Made by a program: the position numbers and the translations under genes. Shown here piece by piece: positions 36,910 through 47,724 of a stretch of DNA of 64,000 nucleotides. Position 1 is the stretch's first letter; each line of letters opens with the position of its first letter. Below the pieces are notes generated by a model. That model saw only the letters and a program-made list of their open reading frames with translations, was not told where the DNA came from and made no database searches. The DNA comes from Vibrio gigantis (GTDB lineage Bacteria; Pseudomonadota; Gammaproteobacteria; Enterobacterales; Vibrionaceae), in the NCBI RefSeq assembly GCF_024347515.1, contig NZ_AP025492.1:2604001-2668000 (forward strand). Reading direction: 5' to 3'.

Positions 36910-38075
36910 TATTTCGCCTCCGCAGCAGCAACAACTTTCTGAGCAGCATCTGTTAGAGATTCAGCTGCAATGATATCAACATCAGAATTAGCAAGTACTT
37001 CGCGACCTAGATCTGCGTTGGTACCTTCTAGACGAACAACTACAGGAACTGTTACGCCAACTTCTTTAACCGCGCCGATAATACCTTCAGCGATCATGTC
37101 ACAACGAACGATGCCACCGAAGATGTTTACTAGTACAGCTTTAACATTGTCATCAGAAAGGATGATCTTGAATGCTTCAGCTACACGTTCTTTTGTCGCG
37201 CCGCCGCCTACATCAAGGAAGTTTGCTGGCTTGCCGCCGTGTAGGTTTACGATATCCATCGTACCCATAGCAAGGCCTGCACCGTTAACCATACAGCCAA
37301 CGTTACCATCTAGTGCTACGTAGTTCAGTTCCCACTGAGCTGCGTGAGCTTCACGCTCGTCTTCTTGTGAAGGATCGTGCATTTCACGAAGCTTTGGCTG
37401 ACGGTACATTGCGTTTGAGTCAATGTTGATCTTGCCGTCAAGACAAAGCAGGTTGCCTTCGCCAGTAATTACAAGCGGGTTGATTTCTAGTAGAGCTAGG
37501 TCGTACTGAGAGAACATTTGGCCAAGACCCATGAAGATCTTAACGAACTGTTTAATTTGATCGCCAACTAGACCAAGTTTGAACGCAAGTTCACGGCCTT
37601 GGTAAGCTTGAGGGCCTACTAGAGGATCGATCGCTGATTGGTGAATCAACTCTGGAGTTTCTTCAGCGATTTTCTCAATGTCCACACCGCCTTCAGTTGA
37701 CGCCATGAATACAATTTTGCGCGTTGCACGGTCAACAACAGCACCTAGGTAAAGTTCGTTAGCAATGTTCGATGCTTCTTCAACTAGGATCTTTGTTACA
37801 GGTTGACCATTAGCGTCTGTTTGGTAAGTCACTAGGTTTTTACCTAGCCACTTTTGTGCAAACTCTTTAACGCCTTCTTTCGTGTCATGTAGCTCTACGC
37901 CGCCCGCTTTACCGCGACCACCAGCGTGTACTTGACACTTAACGACTTTCTTGGCTGTACTGATACGACCTGCAGCTTCAAAAGCTTCTTGTGCAGTATC
38001 ACATGCGAAACCTTCTGGTACAGGCAAACCGAATTCTGCAAACAGCTGTTTGGCTTGGTATTCATGCAAATTCAT
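36909..38075 (-). CDS. sucC: Succinyl-CoA synthetase subunit beta
   Basis: A 388-aa ATP-grasp subunit: [20 protein letters not shown] at the N-terminus, the [15 protein letters not shown] nucleotide loop, [20 protein letters not shown] and [12 protein letters not shown]. Usual length. It is 206 bp downstream of sucB, with a stable hairpin in the spacer that may set the sucAB to sucCD ratio. Confidence 0.98.
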   Translation of the reverse strand: MNLHEYQAKQLFAEFGLPVPEGFACDTAQEAFEAAGRISTAKKVVKCQVHAGGRGKAGGVELHDTKEGVKEFAQKWLGKNLVTYQTDANGQPVTKILVEEASNIANELYLGAVVDRATRKIVFMASTEGGVDIEKIAEETPELIHQSAIDPLVGPQAYQGRELAFKLGLVGDQIKQFVKIFMGLGQMFSQYDLALLEINPLVITGEGNLLCLDGKINIDSNAMYRQPKLREMHDPSQEDEREAHAAQWELNYVALDGNVGCMVNGAGLAMGTMDIVNLHGGKPANFLDVGGGATKERVAEAFKIILSDDNVKAVLVNIFGGIVRCDMIAEGIIGAVKEVGVTVPVVVRLEGTNADLGREVLANSDVDIIAAESLTDAAQKVVAAAEAK

Positions 38076-38242
38076 TTTGATATTCCGTTTATTTTCCCTT
38101 AAGGGATTATTATTTCCATAACGACACAGTTTCCTGTGTTACGTCTGTAGGGTCTTCTCAAATCAACTGCTGTCCATTTTCTAATGGCTTTACAGTTCAA
38201 GTGAAGGCCAGACGTTGAGCAGCCTAGCCTTTGAAACTTTTT

Positions 38243-38271
38243 ACGTCTAGCTAACGAGGTTAACTAGACGT
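38243..38271. other. Stable hairpin in the sucB-sucC spacer
   Basis: ACGTCTAGCTAAC-GAG-GTTAACTAGACGT is a 13-bp stem with one mismatch and a 3-nt loop, just after sucB. The minus strand lacks a T run after it, so it is more likely an mRNA 3'-end stabiliser or processing element than a terminator. Confidence 0.6.
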
Positions 38272-38281
38272 TTTAGCGATA

Positions 38282-39484
38282 CTAAACGTCTAATAGCAGA
38301 CGTGCAGGATCTTCTAGAAGCTCTTTGATGGTCACTAGGAAGCCAACTGATTCACGGCCATCGATTAGACGGTGGTCGTAAGAAAGCGCTAGGTACATCA
38401 TTGGTAGAATCTCTACCTTGCCATCAACAGCCATTGGACGATCTTGGATTTTGTGCATACCCAGAATTGCCGCTTGAGGCGGGTTGATGATTGGCGTAGA
38501 CATTAGAGAACCAAATACACCACCGTTTGTGATAGTGAAGTTACCGCCCATCAATTCATCAACAGTTAGCTTGCCATCACGGCCTTTGATTGCTAGCTCT
38601 TTGATGCCCTTCTCGATATCAGCGAAACCTAGTGTGTCACAGTCTTTCAGTACTGGAGTCACAAGACCACGTGGCGTAGATACCGCCATGCTGATGTCGA
38701 AGTAGTTGTGGTAAACGATATCTGTACCGTCGATAGAAGCGTTCACTTCTGGGAAACGTTTTAGCGCTTCTGTTACTGCTTTCACGTAGAAAGACATGAA
38801 GCCAAGACGCGTGTCGTGACGCTTCTCGAATTGGTCTTTGTACTGCTTACGAAGGTCCATGATTGGCTTCATGTTCACTTCGTTGAAAGTAGTCAGCATT
38901 GCTGTGCTGTTTTTCGCTTCAAGAAGACGGTTTGCAACTGTCTTACGTAGACGAGTCATAGGCACGCGTTTTTGGCTACGAGCCGCTGCTGGCGCTTCAA
39001 CTGCTGGTGCAGCTGCCGGAGCCGCTTTCGCTGCTGCTAGGTGTGCATCGATGTCTTCACGAGTGATACGGCCACCAACACCAGTGCCTTTAACATCAGC
39101 TGGTTGTAGGTTGTGCTCTGCAAGCAGACGACGAACAGCAGGGCTTAGTGCGTCGTTGCTCTCTTCTGTTAGCGCAGCTTTATGGCGCTTGTCAGGAGAA
39201 GCTTCTGTATCTTCCGTTGTATCTTTCGTTGGTTCACCAGCGACAGCACCCGGCTTGATTCTAGCCAGAAGCTGTTTAGAAAGCACTGTAGCACCTTCTT
39301 CTTCGATGATAGCTTCCAGAACACCCGCTTCAGGAGCCGGTACTTCTAGAACTACTTTATCTGTTTCGATATCTACAATGACTTCATCACGCGCAACCGC
39401 TTCGCCCGGTTTTTTGTGCCAAGTAGCAACTGTTGCATCAGCCACAGATTCAGGTAAATCTGGAACCAGAATTTCAATTGTCAT
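38282..39484 (-). CDS. sucB: Dihydrolipoyl succinyltransferase (E2 of 2-oxoglutarate dehydrogenase)
   Basis: A 400-aa E2 core enzyme. The lipoyl domain (about 1-78) has the lipoyl Lys in [17 protein letters not shown]. An Ala/Pro linker, a peripheral subunit-binding domain ([24 protein letters not shown]) and the catalytic domain follow, with the active His and Asp in [14 protein letters not shown]. It is 21 bp after sucA and is probably co-transcribed. Confidence 0.98.
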   Translation of the reverse strand: MTIEILVPDLPESVADATVATWHKKPGEAVARDEVIVDIETDKVVLEVPAPEAGVLEAIIEEEGATVLSKQLLARIKPGAVAGEPTKDTTEDTEASPDKRHKAALTEESNDALSPAVRRLLAEHNLQPADVKGTGVGGRITREDIDAHLAAAKAAPAAAPAVEAPAAARSQKRVPMTRLRKTVANRLLEAKNSTAMLTTFNEVNMKPIMDLRKQYKDQFEKRHDTRLGFMSFYVKAVTEALKRFPEVNASIDGTDIVYHNYFDISMAVSTPRGLVTPVLKDCDTLGFADIEKGIKELAIKGRDGKLTVDELMGGNFTITNGGVFGSLMSTPIINPPQAAILGMHKIQDRPMAVDGKVEILPMMYLALSYDHRLIDGRESVGFLVTIKELLEDPARLLLDV

Positions 39485-39505
39485 GTGCGTATTTTCCTTT
39501 TACTT

Positions 39506-42322
39506 CTAGTTCTTAAGTAGGGTCAAAGCGTCGTCAACTAACGCTTTTTGTTGTTTCAAGTGTACCGACATATAGCCAACAGCTGGCGATGCTGATGCAG
39601 GACGACCTGCGTATTGAATATCAGCACCTACTGGGATAGCAGCTCGGAAATTATGTTGGCTACTGTACCAAGCACCTTGGTTTTGTGGCTCTTCTTGACA
39701 CCAAACGTAATCGACTACATTTGTGTATTGCGCGATTGCAGCTCTCACGTCCTCATAAGGGAACGGGTAAAGTTGCTCAATACGTACAATAGCGACATCG
39801 TCTTGCTCGTTCTTACGCCTTTGGTCAAGTAGGTCAAAGTAAACCTTACCTGAACAGAACACGACGCGTTTTACGTTCTCAGGTGCCAGATCATCAATTT
39901 CTGCGATAGCTGGTTGGAACGTACCTTCTGCCAAATCTTCAAGAGAAGAGGTACACAGAGGGTGACGAAGCAACGACTTAGGTGACATTACAATCAGTGG
40001 ACGACGCATTGGTCGAACAACCTGACGGCGAATCATGTGGTAAACCTGTGCTGGTGTTGAAGGAACAACAACCTGCATGTTTTGTTCAGCACATAACTGA
40101 AGGTAACGCTCAAGACGTGCAGAAGAGTGCTCTGGGCCTTGACCTTCATAGCCGTGAGGAAGCAGCATAGTTAGACCACATAGACGTGCCCACTTTTGCT
40201 CACCTGACGAAATGAATTGGTCGATAACTACTTGCGCACCGTTTGCGAAGTCACCAAATTGTGCTTCCCAAAGGGTTAGACCGCTTGGCTCTGCTGTTGC
40301 ATAGCCATACTCGAACGCTAGCACTGCTTCTTCAGATAATACCGAGTCAAACACTTGGAATGGCCCCTGCTTATCGTGAATGTTCGCAAGAGGAACATAC
40401 GTGCTCGCATCTGATTGGTTGTGCAGTACTGAGTGACGGTGGAAGAACGTACCACGACCAGAATCTTGGCCAGAGATACGAATACGCTTACCGTCGTCAA
40501 CAAGTGTTGCGTAAGCCAGAGTTTCAGCCATACCCCAATCGACTTGCTTCTCACCATTCACCATGGCAGTACGATCGTTGTACAGTTTATTGACTCGGCT
40601 TTGCAGCTTATGGCTGTCTGGGTATTGGCAAAGTTTGGTACCAAGCTCTTTCAGACGCTCGATATCAACCTTATTGTCCCATTCGATGTTCCAGTCGTGA
40701 CCTAGGTAAGGAGACCAGTCCACTGAGTGAAGTGCCATTGGGCGCCACTCTTTAACCACAACTTCACCGTGATCAAGTGCATCACGATATTCGTTAACGA
40801 GTTGAGTTGCCGTATCAATACCAAACTCACCGCGCTCCATTAACACATCAGCATAAAGCTTACGTGGTGTTGGGTGCTTCTTGATTTTTTGGTACATCAA
40901 AGGCTGTGTTGCATTCGGCTCATCGGCTTCGTTGTGACCGTGGCGACGGTAACAAACCAAATCAATAACAACATCACGCTTAAACGTATTACGGTAATCC
41001 AATGCCAAACGAGCGACGAAAGCGACCGCTTCTGGGTCATCAGAGTTAACGTGGAAAATCGGAGCCTGAACCATCTTCGCGATATCAGTACAGTACATCG
41101 TAGAACGAGTATCGCGTGGGTTAGACGTTGTAAAACCAACTTGGTTATTTACAACGATACGAACCGTACCACCCACACAGAAACCACGCGCTTGAGACAT
41201 GTTAAACGTCTCTTGTACTACACCTTGGCCAGCGATAGCTGAGTCACCGTGGATAGTAATTGGAAGTACACGGCTACCGTCATTATCACCAAGGCGATCT
41301 TGACGTGCACGTACTGAACCGATAACTACCGGGTTTACGATTTCTAAGTGAGATGGGTTAAAGGCTAGTGCTAAGTGAACGTTGCCGCCTGGGGTTGCGA
41401 AGTCTGCAGAGAAACCTTGGTGGTATTTCACATCACCAGTACCCCACGTGTCATCGTGCTTGCCCGCAAATTCGTCAAACAGGTCTTGTGGCTTTTTACC
41501 AAGCACGTTAACCAACATGTTTAAACGACCACGGTGAGCCATACCAACAACAACTTCACGCATGCCTTGTCCGCCAGCATGACGAATAATTTCTTTCGTC
41601 ATTGGGATAAGCGCATCACCACCTTCCAATGAGAAGCGTTTTGCACCTGGGAATTTAGCACCAAGATAGCGCTCAAGACCTTCAGCAGCGGTTAGCTCTT
41701 CTAGGAAAGCTTGCTTTTCTTCTTTATTGAAAGAGGGTTGACCAGATACAGACTCTAAACGTTGTTGGATCCAACGCTTTTGCTCTGTATTTGTCATGTG
41801 CATGTATTCAGCACCAATAGAGCCACAATAAGTTTGCTTTAGAGATTTGTAGAGATCTTTAAGCACCATCGTCTCTTGGCCAATAGCGTAAGAGCCGACG
41901 TTAAACGTCTCATTGAGGTCATCTTCGGTAAGAGTGTGGAAAGAAGGGTCCAGTTCATCAACTGTCGCTCTTTTCCATAAACCTAGGGGGTCTAGATTTG
42001 CTGCTTGATGCCCTCGGAATCGATAGGCATTAATAAGTTGCAGAACCTTTACTTGTTTCGCATCGACATCTGGATCACTAACTTGGACACTGTAATGCTT
42101 TGTTTCTTGAGCGAGTCGACGGAAGTATTCACGAACACGAGAGTGTGGTTGTTCCACTGTCTCTGAAGCTTGCACAGGCAGTTCTTCAAAAACACTTCTC
42201 CATTCGTCACTTACCGAATCTGGGTCACTTAGATACAGTTCATAGAGTTCTTCTACGTACGTTGCATTGGCGCCAGCCAAGTGTGAAGACTCGAGCCATG
42301 CCTTCATCACGCCGTTGTGCAT
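39506..42322 (-). CDS. sucA: 2-oxoglutarate dehydrogenase E1 component
   Basis: A 938-aa thiamine-diphosphate enzyme that decarboxylates 2-oxoglutarate. AHRGRLNMLVNVLGK, HGDSAIAGQGVVQET and the TPP motif region are present, with WCQEEPQNQGAW near the C-terminus. AAGGGA supports the ATG at 42322. It follows sdhB on the same strand after about 97 bp containing a GC-rich hairpin. Confidence 0.98.
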   Translation of the reverse strand: MHNGVMKAWLESSHLAGANATYVEELYELYLSDPDSVSDEWRSVFEELPVQASETVEQPHSRVREYFRRLAQETKHYSVQVSDPDVDAKQVKVLQLINAYRFRGHQAANLDPLGLWKRATVDELDPSFHTLTEDDLNETFNVGSYAIGQETMVLKDLYKSLKQTYCGSIGAEYMHMTNTEQKRWIQQRLESVSGQPSFNKEEKQAFLEELTAAEGLERYLGAKFPGAKRFSLEGGDALIPMTKEIIRHAGGQGMREVVVGMAHRGRLNMLVNVLGKKPQDLFDEFAGKHDDTWGTGDVKYHQGFSADFATPGGNVHLALAFNPSHLEIVNPVVIGSVRARQDRLGDNDGSRVLPITIHGDSAIAGQGVVQETFNMSQARGFCVGGTVRIVVNNQVGFTTSNPRDTRSTMYCTDIAKMVQAPIFHVNSDDPEAVAFVARLALDYRNTFKRDVVIDLVCYRRHGHNEADEPNATQPLMYQKIKKHPTPRKLYADVLMERGEFGIDTATQLVNEYRDALDHGEVVVKEWRPMALHSVDWSPYLGHDWNIEWDNKVDIERLKELGTKLCQYPDSHKLQSRVNKLYNDRTAMVNGEKQVDWGMAETLAYATLVDDGKRIRISGQDSGRGTFFHRHSVLHNQSDASTYVPLANIHDKQGPFQVFDSVLSEEAVLAFEYGYATAEPSGLTLWEAQFGDFANGAQVVIDQFISSGEQKWARLCGLTMLLPHGYEGQGPEHSSARLERYLQLCAEQNMQVVVPSTPAQVYHMIRRQVVRPMRRPLIVMSPKSLLRHPLCTSSLEDLAEGTFQPAIAEIDDLAPENVKRVVFCSGKVYFDLLDQRRKNEQDDVAIVRIEQLYPFPYEDVRAAIAQYTNVVDYVWCQEEPQNQGAWYSSQHNFRAAIPVGADIQYAGRPASASPAVGYMSVHLKQQKALVDDALTLLKN

Positions 42323-42380
42323 ATTTTCCCTTAACCAGTAGTTTTCACGTTTGCTGCGGTCTATGCCGAGCTATTAAAAG

Positions 42381-42405
42381 GCCGCCCCAAAACTTCTAGG
42401 GCGGC
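42381..42405 (-). other. GC-rich hairpin between sdhB and sucA
   Basis: GCCGCCC and GGGCGGC form a 7-bp all-GC stem around an 11-nt loop. The minus strand continues CTTTTAA, a weak T tract, so partial termination or mRNA stabilisation between sdhCDAB and sucABCD is likely. Confidence 0.6.
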
Positions 42406-42419
42406 AATTTTTATATAAC

Positions 42420-43133
42420 TTAAACCGAACGATTCACTAGCATGGTCTTGATGTGACCAATCGCTTTCGTCGGATTTAATCCCTTAGGACAAACACTTAC
42501 ACAATTCATGATGCCATGGCAACGAAAAACGCTAAATGCATCATCAAGATCGGACAAACGTTCATCTGTCGCTGTATCTCGGCTATCAATTAGCCAACGG
42601 TACGCTGCAAGCAGGCCTGCTGGTCCGATGAATTTGTCAGGGTTCCACCAGAACGATGGGCATGACGTTGTACAACATGCACACATAATACATTCGTACA
42701 ATCCATCTAAATGAGCACGTTCATCAGGGCTTTGTAAGTTTTCACGAGCCGGTGGCACATTGCCATCAGACACTAAGAATGGCTTCACTTTTTCGTAGTT
42801 ATCGTAGAACTGAGTCATGTCTACAATCAGGTCACGAACAACAGGTAAGCCAGGCAGTGGACGAATCACTATCTTGTCTTGGCCAGAAAGCGCAGACAAC
42901 GGAGTGATACACGCTAGGCCATTTTTACCGTTCATGTTCAAACCATCCGAGCCACATACACCTTCACGGCATGAGCGACGGAATGAGATTGTTGGATCTT
43001 GCTCTTTCAACAGAATAAGCGCGTCCAAAAGCATCATGTCTGAACCTTCATCCACTTCTAGAGTGTATTCCTTCATATAAGGCTTCTGGTCGACATCTGG
43101 ATTGTAACGGTATAAAGAGAAATTCAGTTTCAT
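42420..43133 (-). CDS. sdhB: Succinate dehydrogenase iron-sulfur subunit
   Basis: A 237-aa subunit that passes electrons from SdhA FAD to quinone. The plant-type [2Fe-2S] Cys set is in RRSCREGVCGSDGLNMNG; the [4Fe-4S] and [3Fe-4S] sets are in CIMCACCTTSCPSFWW and CHGIMNCVSVCPKGLNP. The start is the second ATG (43133), since AAGGAG sits 8 nt before it and too close to the first. sdhA ends 12 bp upstream. Confidence 0.97.
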   Translation of the reverse strand: MKLNFSLYRYNPDVDQKPYMKEYTLEVDEGSDMMLLDALILLKEQDPTISFRRSCREGVCGSDGLNMNGKNGLACITPLSALSGQDKIVIRPLPGLPVVRDLIVDMTQFYDNYEKVKPFLVSDGNVPPARENLQSPDERAHLDGLYECIMCACCTTSCPSFWWNPDKFIGPAGLLAAYRWLIDSRDTATDERLSDLDDAFSVFRCHGIMNCVSVCPKGLNPTKAIGHIKTMLVNRSV

Positions 43134-43145
43134 GGTCATATCTCC

Positions 43146-44912
43146 TTAGTACGTACGTGCTTTGGGTGGGAACGCTTCACGATGGATCGGTTCCATATTT
43201 ACACCACGCTTAGTCATGCTCTCTGACTCTGGGTTGTAAAGAGAGTGGCATAGCCATTGCTCATCATCACGGTCAGGGAAATCGAATCGAGCGTGTGCAC
43301 CACGGCTCTCTGTACGGAAGTTTGCAGCAACCGCTGTTGCGAATGCCGTTTCCATCAAGTTTTCAAGCTCTAAACACTCGATACGTTGAGTGTTGAACTC
43401 TGTCGACTTATCAGATAGGTGTGCATTTTTCAGACGTTCGCGAATCGCTTTAAGCTCTTCTAGGCCTTCAGCCATTGCTTTGCCTTCACGGAATACTGAG
43501 AAGTTGTTCTGCATACATTGTTGAAGATCTTTACGGATTTGCGCTGGATCTTCACCGTCAGTACTGTTTTCCCAACGGTTGTAACGCTCTAGAGAACGCT
43601 CAATGTCTGCTTCAGTAGCTGGTTTTGCTTCGTCTTGCTTCTTCAGAGTCTCACCTAGGTGCAGACCTGTTGCACGACCAAATACCACCAAATCAAGTAG
43701 TGAGTTACCACCTAGACGGTTGGCACCGTGTACTGATACTGATGCGATTTCACCACAAGCAAATAGTCCTTGGATTTCAACATCATTGCCATCTTCAGTT
43801 TGCTTAATAGCTTGACCAGAAACTTGTGTTGGAACACCACCCATCATGTAGTGACACGTTGGAATTACTGGGATTGGCTCTTTTACTGGATCAACGTGAG
43901 CAAAGGTACGAGACAGTTCACATACACCAGGAAGACGAGATTCAAGTGTCTCTTTACCTAGGTGATCAAGTTTCAGCTTGATGTGCGGACCCCAAGGGCC
44001 ATCGCAACCGCGACCTTCACGAATTTCAACCATCATTGAACGAGCAACAACATCACGACCCGCTAAGTCTTTAGCGTTTGGTGCGTAACGTTCCATGAAG
44101 CGTTCGCCGTCTTTATTGAGAAGATAACCACCTTCCCCACGACAACCTTCCGTTACCAATACACCTGCACCAGCGATACCCGTTGGGTGGAACTGCCACA
44201 TTTCGATGTCTTGCATTGGAACGCCAGCACGAATCGCCATACCAACACCGTCACCAGTGTTGATGTGTGCGTTAGTTGTCGAAGCATAGATGCGACCAGC
44301 ACCACCAGTAGCAAGGATTGTTGCCTTCGCTTTGAAGTAACAAACTTCGCCTGTTTCCATACAAAGCGCGGTTGTACCTAAGATTGCACCGTCTTCATTC
44401 TTAACAAGGTCCAGTGCATACCACTCAGAGAAAACCGTCGTTTTGTGCTTAATGTTTTGTTGGTAAAGCGTGTGAAGCAGGGCGTGACCAGTACGGTCGG
44501 CTGCAGCTGCGGTACGAGCCGCTTGCTCACCACCAAAGTTTTTAGATTGACCACCGAAAGGACGCTGGTAAATAGTACCGTTCTCAAAACGAGAGAACGG
44601 TAGGCCCATTTTTTCAAGTTCGATTACCGACTCAGGACCGTTTTTACACATGTATTCGATAGCGTCTTGGTCACCGATGTAATCAGAACCTTTTACTGTG
44701 TCATACATGTGTTGTTCCCAGTGGTCTTCATGCGCGTTACCAAGAGCAACAGTGATGCCGCCTTGCGCTGAAACCGTATGAGAACGAGTAGGGAAAACTT
44801 TAGAAAGCAATGCACAAGATAGGCCTTGCTCAGAAATTTGCAGTGCGGCACGCATACCTGCACCACCAGCGCCGATAACTACGGCATCAAACTCACGAAC
44901 AGGAATAGTCAC
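43146..44912 (-). CDS. sdhA: Succinate dehydrogenase flavoprotein subunit
   Basis: A 588-aa FAD-linked catalytic subunit oxidising succinate to fumarate. The dinucleotide fold is [15 protein letters not shown], the covalent FAD His is in SHTVSAQGG, and [11 protein letters not shown] and the catalytic Arg/His region ([15 protein letters not shown]) are present. It starts with GTG directly after the sdhD stop codon. Confidence 0.98.
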   Translation of the reverse strand: MTIPVREFDAVVIGAGGAGMRAALQISEQGLSCALLSKVFPTRSHTVSAQGGITVALGNAHEDHWEQHMYDTVKGSDYIGDQDAIEYMCKNGPESVIELEKMGLPFSRFENGTIYQRPFGGQSKNFGGEQAARTAAAADRTGHALLHTLYQQNIKHKTTVFSEWYALDLVKNEDGAILGTTALCMETGEVCYFKAKATILATGGAGRIYASTTNAHINTGDGVGMAIRAGVPMQDIEMWQFHPTGIAGAGVLVTEGCRGEGGYLLNKDGERFMERYAPNAKDLAGRDVVARSMMVEIREGRGCDGPWGPHIKLKLDHLGKETLESRLPGVCELSRTFAHVDPVKEPIPVIPTCHYMMGGVPTQVSGQAIKQTEDGNDVEIQGLFACGEIASVSVHGANRLGGNSLLDLVVFGRATGLHLGETLKKQDEAKPATEADIERSLERYNRWENSTDGEDPAQIRKDLQQCMQNNFSVFREGKAMAEGLEELKAIRERLKNAHLSDKSTEFNTQRIECLELENLMETAFATAVAANFRTESRGAHARFDFPDRDDEQWLCHSLYNPESESMTKRGVNMEPIHREAFPPKARTY

Positions 44913-45260
44913 TTACGCACCCCACAAAATAAACAGACCAGAGAAGAAATATCCAAGAAGAACTGCAACAACACCGACTTGAAGACCAACACGCAGTTTT
45001 GCGCATTTGATGTAGTCAGTTAGTACTTGCCATAGGCCGATCCACGCATGAACCAAAACAGAAGTAAGCGCTAACATGGTGAAGACTTTAGTGAAGGTTC
45101 CACCAAAGAATTGCGTCCAAGATGCGTAAGAGATATCACCAGAGAAAGCACAGAAGCTCACTAGGTAGATAGTGTAAAGAGTCATAATGATGGCAGTTGC
45201 ACGAATCAGTAGATAATCATGAACACCATTACGACCAAAAGTAGAAACGTTGTTTACCAT
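44913..45260 (-). CDS. sdhD: Succinate dehydrogenase membrane anchor SdhD
   Basis: A 115-aa protein with three transmembrane helices and a heme-ligand-type His in VLVHAWIGLWQVLTDY. It overlaps sdhC by 7 bp and abuts sdhA, consistent with one sdhCDAB transcript. Confidence 0.95.
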   Translation of the reverse strand: MVNNVSTFGRNGVHDYLLIRATAIIMTLYTIYLVSFCAFSGDISYASWTQFFGGTFTKVFTMLALTSVLVHAWIGLWQVLTDYIKCAKLRVGLQVGVVAVLLGYFFSGLFILWGA

Positions 45261-45646
45261 ACTAAGATCCCCGCTAGTAGAGACAATACCGCTGTTGCTG
45301 CGAATGCAACCTTAGCGCTCTTAGCGCCAGATTCCAGCTCTTCAAAGTGACCTAAGTCCATAAGAAGGTGACGAATACCACCAGCAATGTGGTAAGCCAA
45401 AGCGGTTAGAATGCCCCACAGAATAAACTTCACGAAGAAACCGTCGACAATGTCGCTAGCTTCCATAAAGCCTACTGGGGATGAGAGGGATGTGGATAGT
45501 AACCAAAGCAGAATTCCAATCGCGACAAAAGTTATCACCCCAGACACACGGTGTAGGATGGAAGCTATTGCTGTGATTGGAAAGTGGATGGTCTGTAAAT
45601 CTAAATTAACAGGTCTTGTCTTTCTTTCTTTCACGGGCTTGCTCAC
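45254..45646 (-). CDS. sdhC: Succinate dehydrogenase cytochrome b556 subunit SdhC
   Basis: A 130-aa anchor protein with three helices. The family motif SILHRVSGVITF (quinone-site Ser/Arg) and the heme His in YHIAGGIRHLLMD are clear. It is the first gene of the sdh-suc block; the promoter should lie in 45647-46062, shared with divergent gltA. Confidence 0.96.
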   Translation of the reverse strand: MSKPVKERKTRPVNLDLQTIHFPITAIASILHRVSGVITFVAIGILLWLLSTSLSSPVGFMEASDIVDGFFVKFILWGILTALAYHIAGGIRHLLMDLGHFEELESGAKSAKVAFAATAVLSLLAGILVW

Positions 45647-45982
45647 TCAGCTCCATTGAGCATTATGGTCATTAAATAACCTTATGATATTGTTATGGAC
45701 AAAATTTGATCGCAAACCTTCAAAATTTAACATTAACTTAACAAATAACTGAAGTTGAGCCTTAGATAATTGTAAAATAATTGTTAACTGCCAGATTAAG
45801 AAAGACACCTCACATTTCTTCTTAGCCTTGCATTTATAAGGTTTTAACCAAACTTTTCTGCGCCACTATACGGCTGGCAACATTCTAATACAATTGATGT
45901 AACAAATAATGCTACACAGACCAGATTTTTAACGAATTTAATGTAAAAAACACTAACAAGTGCACACAAAGCTGTAGAAAAA

Positions 45983-46011
45983 TTGACTTTCCCACGTAAG
46001 ACCAGTAAAAA
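45983..46011 (+). promoter_or_regulatory. Probable gltA promoter
   Basis: TTGACT (-35) and TAAAAA (-10) are separated by 17 bp, about 50 bp before the gltA start. The remaining part of the 416-bp sdhC-gltA spacer is A/T-rich with no gene; I could not assign CRP or ArcA sites with confidence. Confidence 0.5.
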
Positions 46012-46062
46012 AATGGCACATAAACATCCTGGACGGATTAATAATAAACAAAGGAGATTGTT

Positions 46063-47352
46063 ATGGCGGATAAGAAAGCTACCCTTCACATTGAAGGTCA
46101 AGCGCCAATCGAGCTGCCGATTACAGAAGGTGTACTTGGTACTCCAGTGATCGATGTTCGTACACTAGGTTCTAATGGTTTTTTCACTTTTGACCCTGGT
46201 TTTCTTGCCACTGCATCTTGTGAGTCTCAAATCACTTTTATTGACGGTGGAAAAGGTATTCTTTTACATCGTGGTTATCCAATTGACCAACTTGCCAATA
46301 ACGCTGATTACTTAGAGGTATGTTACATACTTCTTTACGGTGAAGCCCCATCTCGAGCTGAATACGAAAAGTTCAAGACTACCGTGACACGTCACACTAT
46401 GGTGCATGAGCAGATTGCTAGTTTCTTCCACGGCTTCCGTCGTGATGCTCACCCTATGGCTGTAATGTGTGGTGTTGTAGGCGCTCTAGCAGCGTTCTAC
46501 CACGACTCACTTGATATCAACAACGATACACACCGTGAAATTGCGGCTTACCGCCTGATTTCAAAAATGCCGACACTGGCAGCAATGTGTTACAAATATT
46601 CAATCGGTCAGCCGTTTATCTACCCACGTAACGACCTAGGCTACGCTGAAAACTTCTTACACATGATGTTTGCAAACCCATGTGAAGAGTACGAAGTGAA
46701 CCCTATCGTTGCTCGTGCAATGGATAAAATCTTTACTCTACACGCTGATCACGAACAAAACGCTTCAACGTCTACAGTTCGTCTTGCTGGTTCATCTGGT
46801 GCTAACCCGTTTGCGTGTATCGCAGCAGGTATCGCGTCACTTTGGGGACCAGCTCACGGTGGTGCAAACGAAGCATGTCTGCGTATGCTTGAAGAGATCG
46901 GTAGCGTAGATAACATCGAAGAGTATGTTGCAAAAGCGAAAGACAAAGATGACCCATTCCGTTTGATGGGCTTCGGTCACCGCGTTTACAAGAACTACGA
47001 TCCACGTGCAACAGTAATGCGCGAAGCGTGTCACGAAGTACTTAAAGAGCTAAACATCCAAGATCCACTACTTGACGTAGCAATGGAACTTGAGCGTATC
47101 GCCCTATCTGATGAATACTTTGTGTCTAAGAAGCTATACCCGAACGTAGATTTCTACTCAGGTATCATTCTGAAAGCTATCGGCATTCCTGTATCAATGT
47201 TCACAGTAATCTTCGCGATGTCTCGTACTATCGGTTGGATTGCACACTGGAACGAAATGCACAGTGACCCAACAAACCGTATCGGTCGTCCTCGTCAGCT
47301 ATACACTGGTGAAGAGCAACGTGACTTTAAAGCACTTCACGAACGTGAATAG
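46063..47352 (+). CDS. gltA: Citrate synthase
   Basis: A 429-aa type II (NADH-sensitive, hexameric) citrate synthase. The catalytic His and Asp regions are visible in [21 protein letters not shown] (cited in part), [14 protein letters not shown] and the Asp-containing [15 protein letters not shown] precedes the ATG. It faces away from the sdh operon and ends at a strong terminator. Confidence 0.98.
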   Translation: MADKKATLHIEGQAPIELPITEGVLGTPVIDVRTLGSNGFFTFDPGFLATASCESQITFIDGGKGILLHRGYPIDQLANNADYLEVCYILLYGEAPSRAEYEKFKTTVTRHTMVHEQIASFFHGFRRDAHPMAVMCGVVGALAAFYHDSLDINNDTHREIAAYRLISKMPTLAAMCYKYSIGQPFIYPRNDLGYAENFLHMMFANPCEEYEVNPIVARAMDKIFTLHADHEQNASTSTVRLAGSSGANPFACIAAGIASLWGPAHGGANEACLRMLEEIGSVDNIEEYVAKAKDKDDPFRLMGFGHRVYKNYDPRATVMREACHEVLKELNIQDPLLDVAMELERIALSDEYFVSKKLYPNVDFYSGIILKAIGIPVSMFTVIFAMSRTIGWIAHWNEMHSDPTNRIGRPRQLYTGEEQRDFKALHERE

Positions 47353-47374
47353 TTGCGATTAAAGTACAATTGTT

Positions 47375-47412
47375 AAAAAGGGTTGATGTGAAAGCATCAA
47401 CCCTTTTCTTTT
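47375..47412 (+). terminator. Intrinsic terminator of gltA
   Basis: An AAAAGGGTTGATG/CATCAACCCTTTT stem with loop TGAAAG and a T-rich tail. It shares its core with the terminators after argS and pgm. Confidence 0.9.
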
Positions 47413-47424
47413 ATATGCTCGCTA

Positions 47425-47700
47425 CTCTGTCATCCTCAAGAACAAGGAACGAGTGAGTTGGAGATCTCATTTAGTTATAAATAACCATACGAGATTCCCT
47501 ACTCCCTCCTTCGTCAGTCTAGGAAATGACGGAATCGGATATAATCTTTGATGGTCTGACTGGCGCGCATCACATCGACGGATACAAATTTATAGTTGCT
47601 CGTCATATCCAAGAGCGAGGGACTAGCGAGTTGGGGATCCCACGAAGCGTATAGAATAACTTACGAAGTTCCCCCAAGGTTTAAGGGGCACTCTCTACAC
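47425..47700. repeat. Dispersed palindromic repeat cluster, three half-units
   Basis: Half-units at about 47427-47470 (inverted: GTCATCCTCAAGAACAAGGA to GGAGATCTC), 47491-47533 (CGAGATTCCCTACTCCCTCC to GGAAATGACGG) and 47598-47645 (inverted: CGTCATATCC to GGGGATCCC). They occupy most of the 372-bp space between gltA and the Nif3-like gene. Same family as 19336-19507 and 22344-22571. Confidence 0.7.
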
Positions 47701-47724
47701 GCATCCCTCATCTCGAATCTGTTT

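Noticed and set aside
38838..39509. 223-aa plus-strand ORF opposite sucB
   Set aside because: It is fully antisense to a clear sucB, is low-complexity (Ser/Ala/Arg-rich) and has no ribosome site.
45844..46101. 85-aa minus-strand ORF across the gltA start
   Set aside because: It covers the gltA promoter and ribosome site and has no family features; the spacer is better read as a control region.
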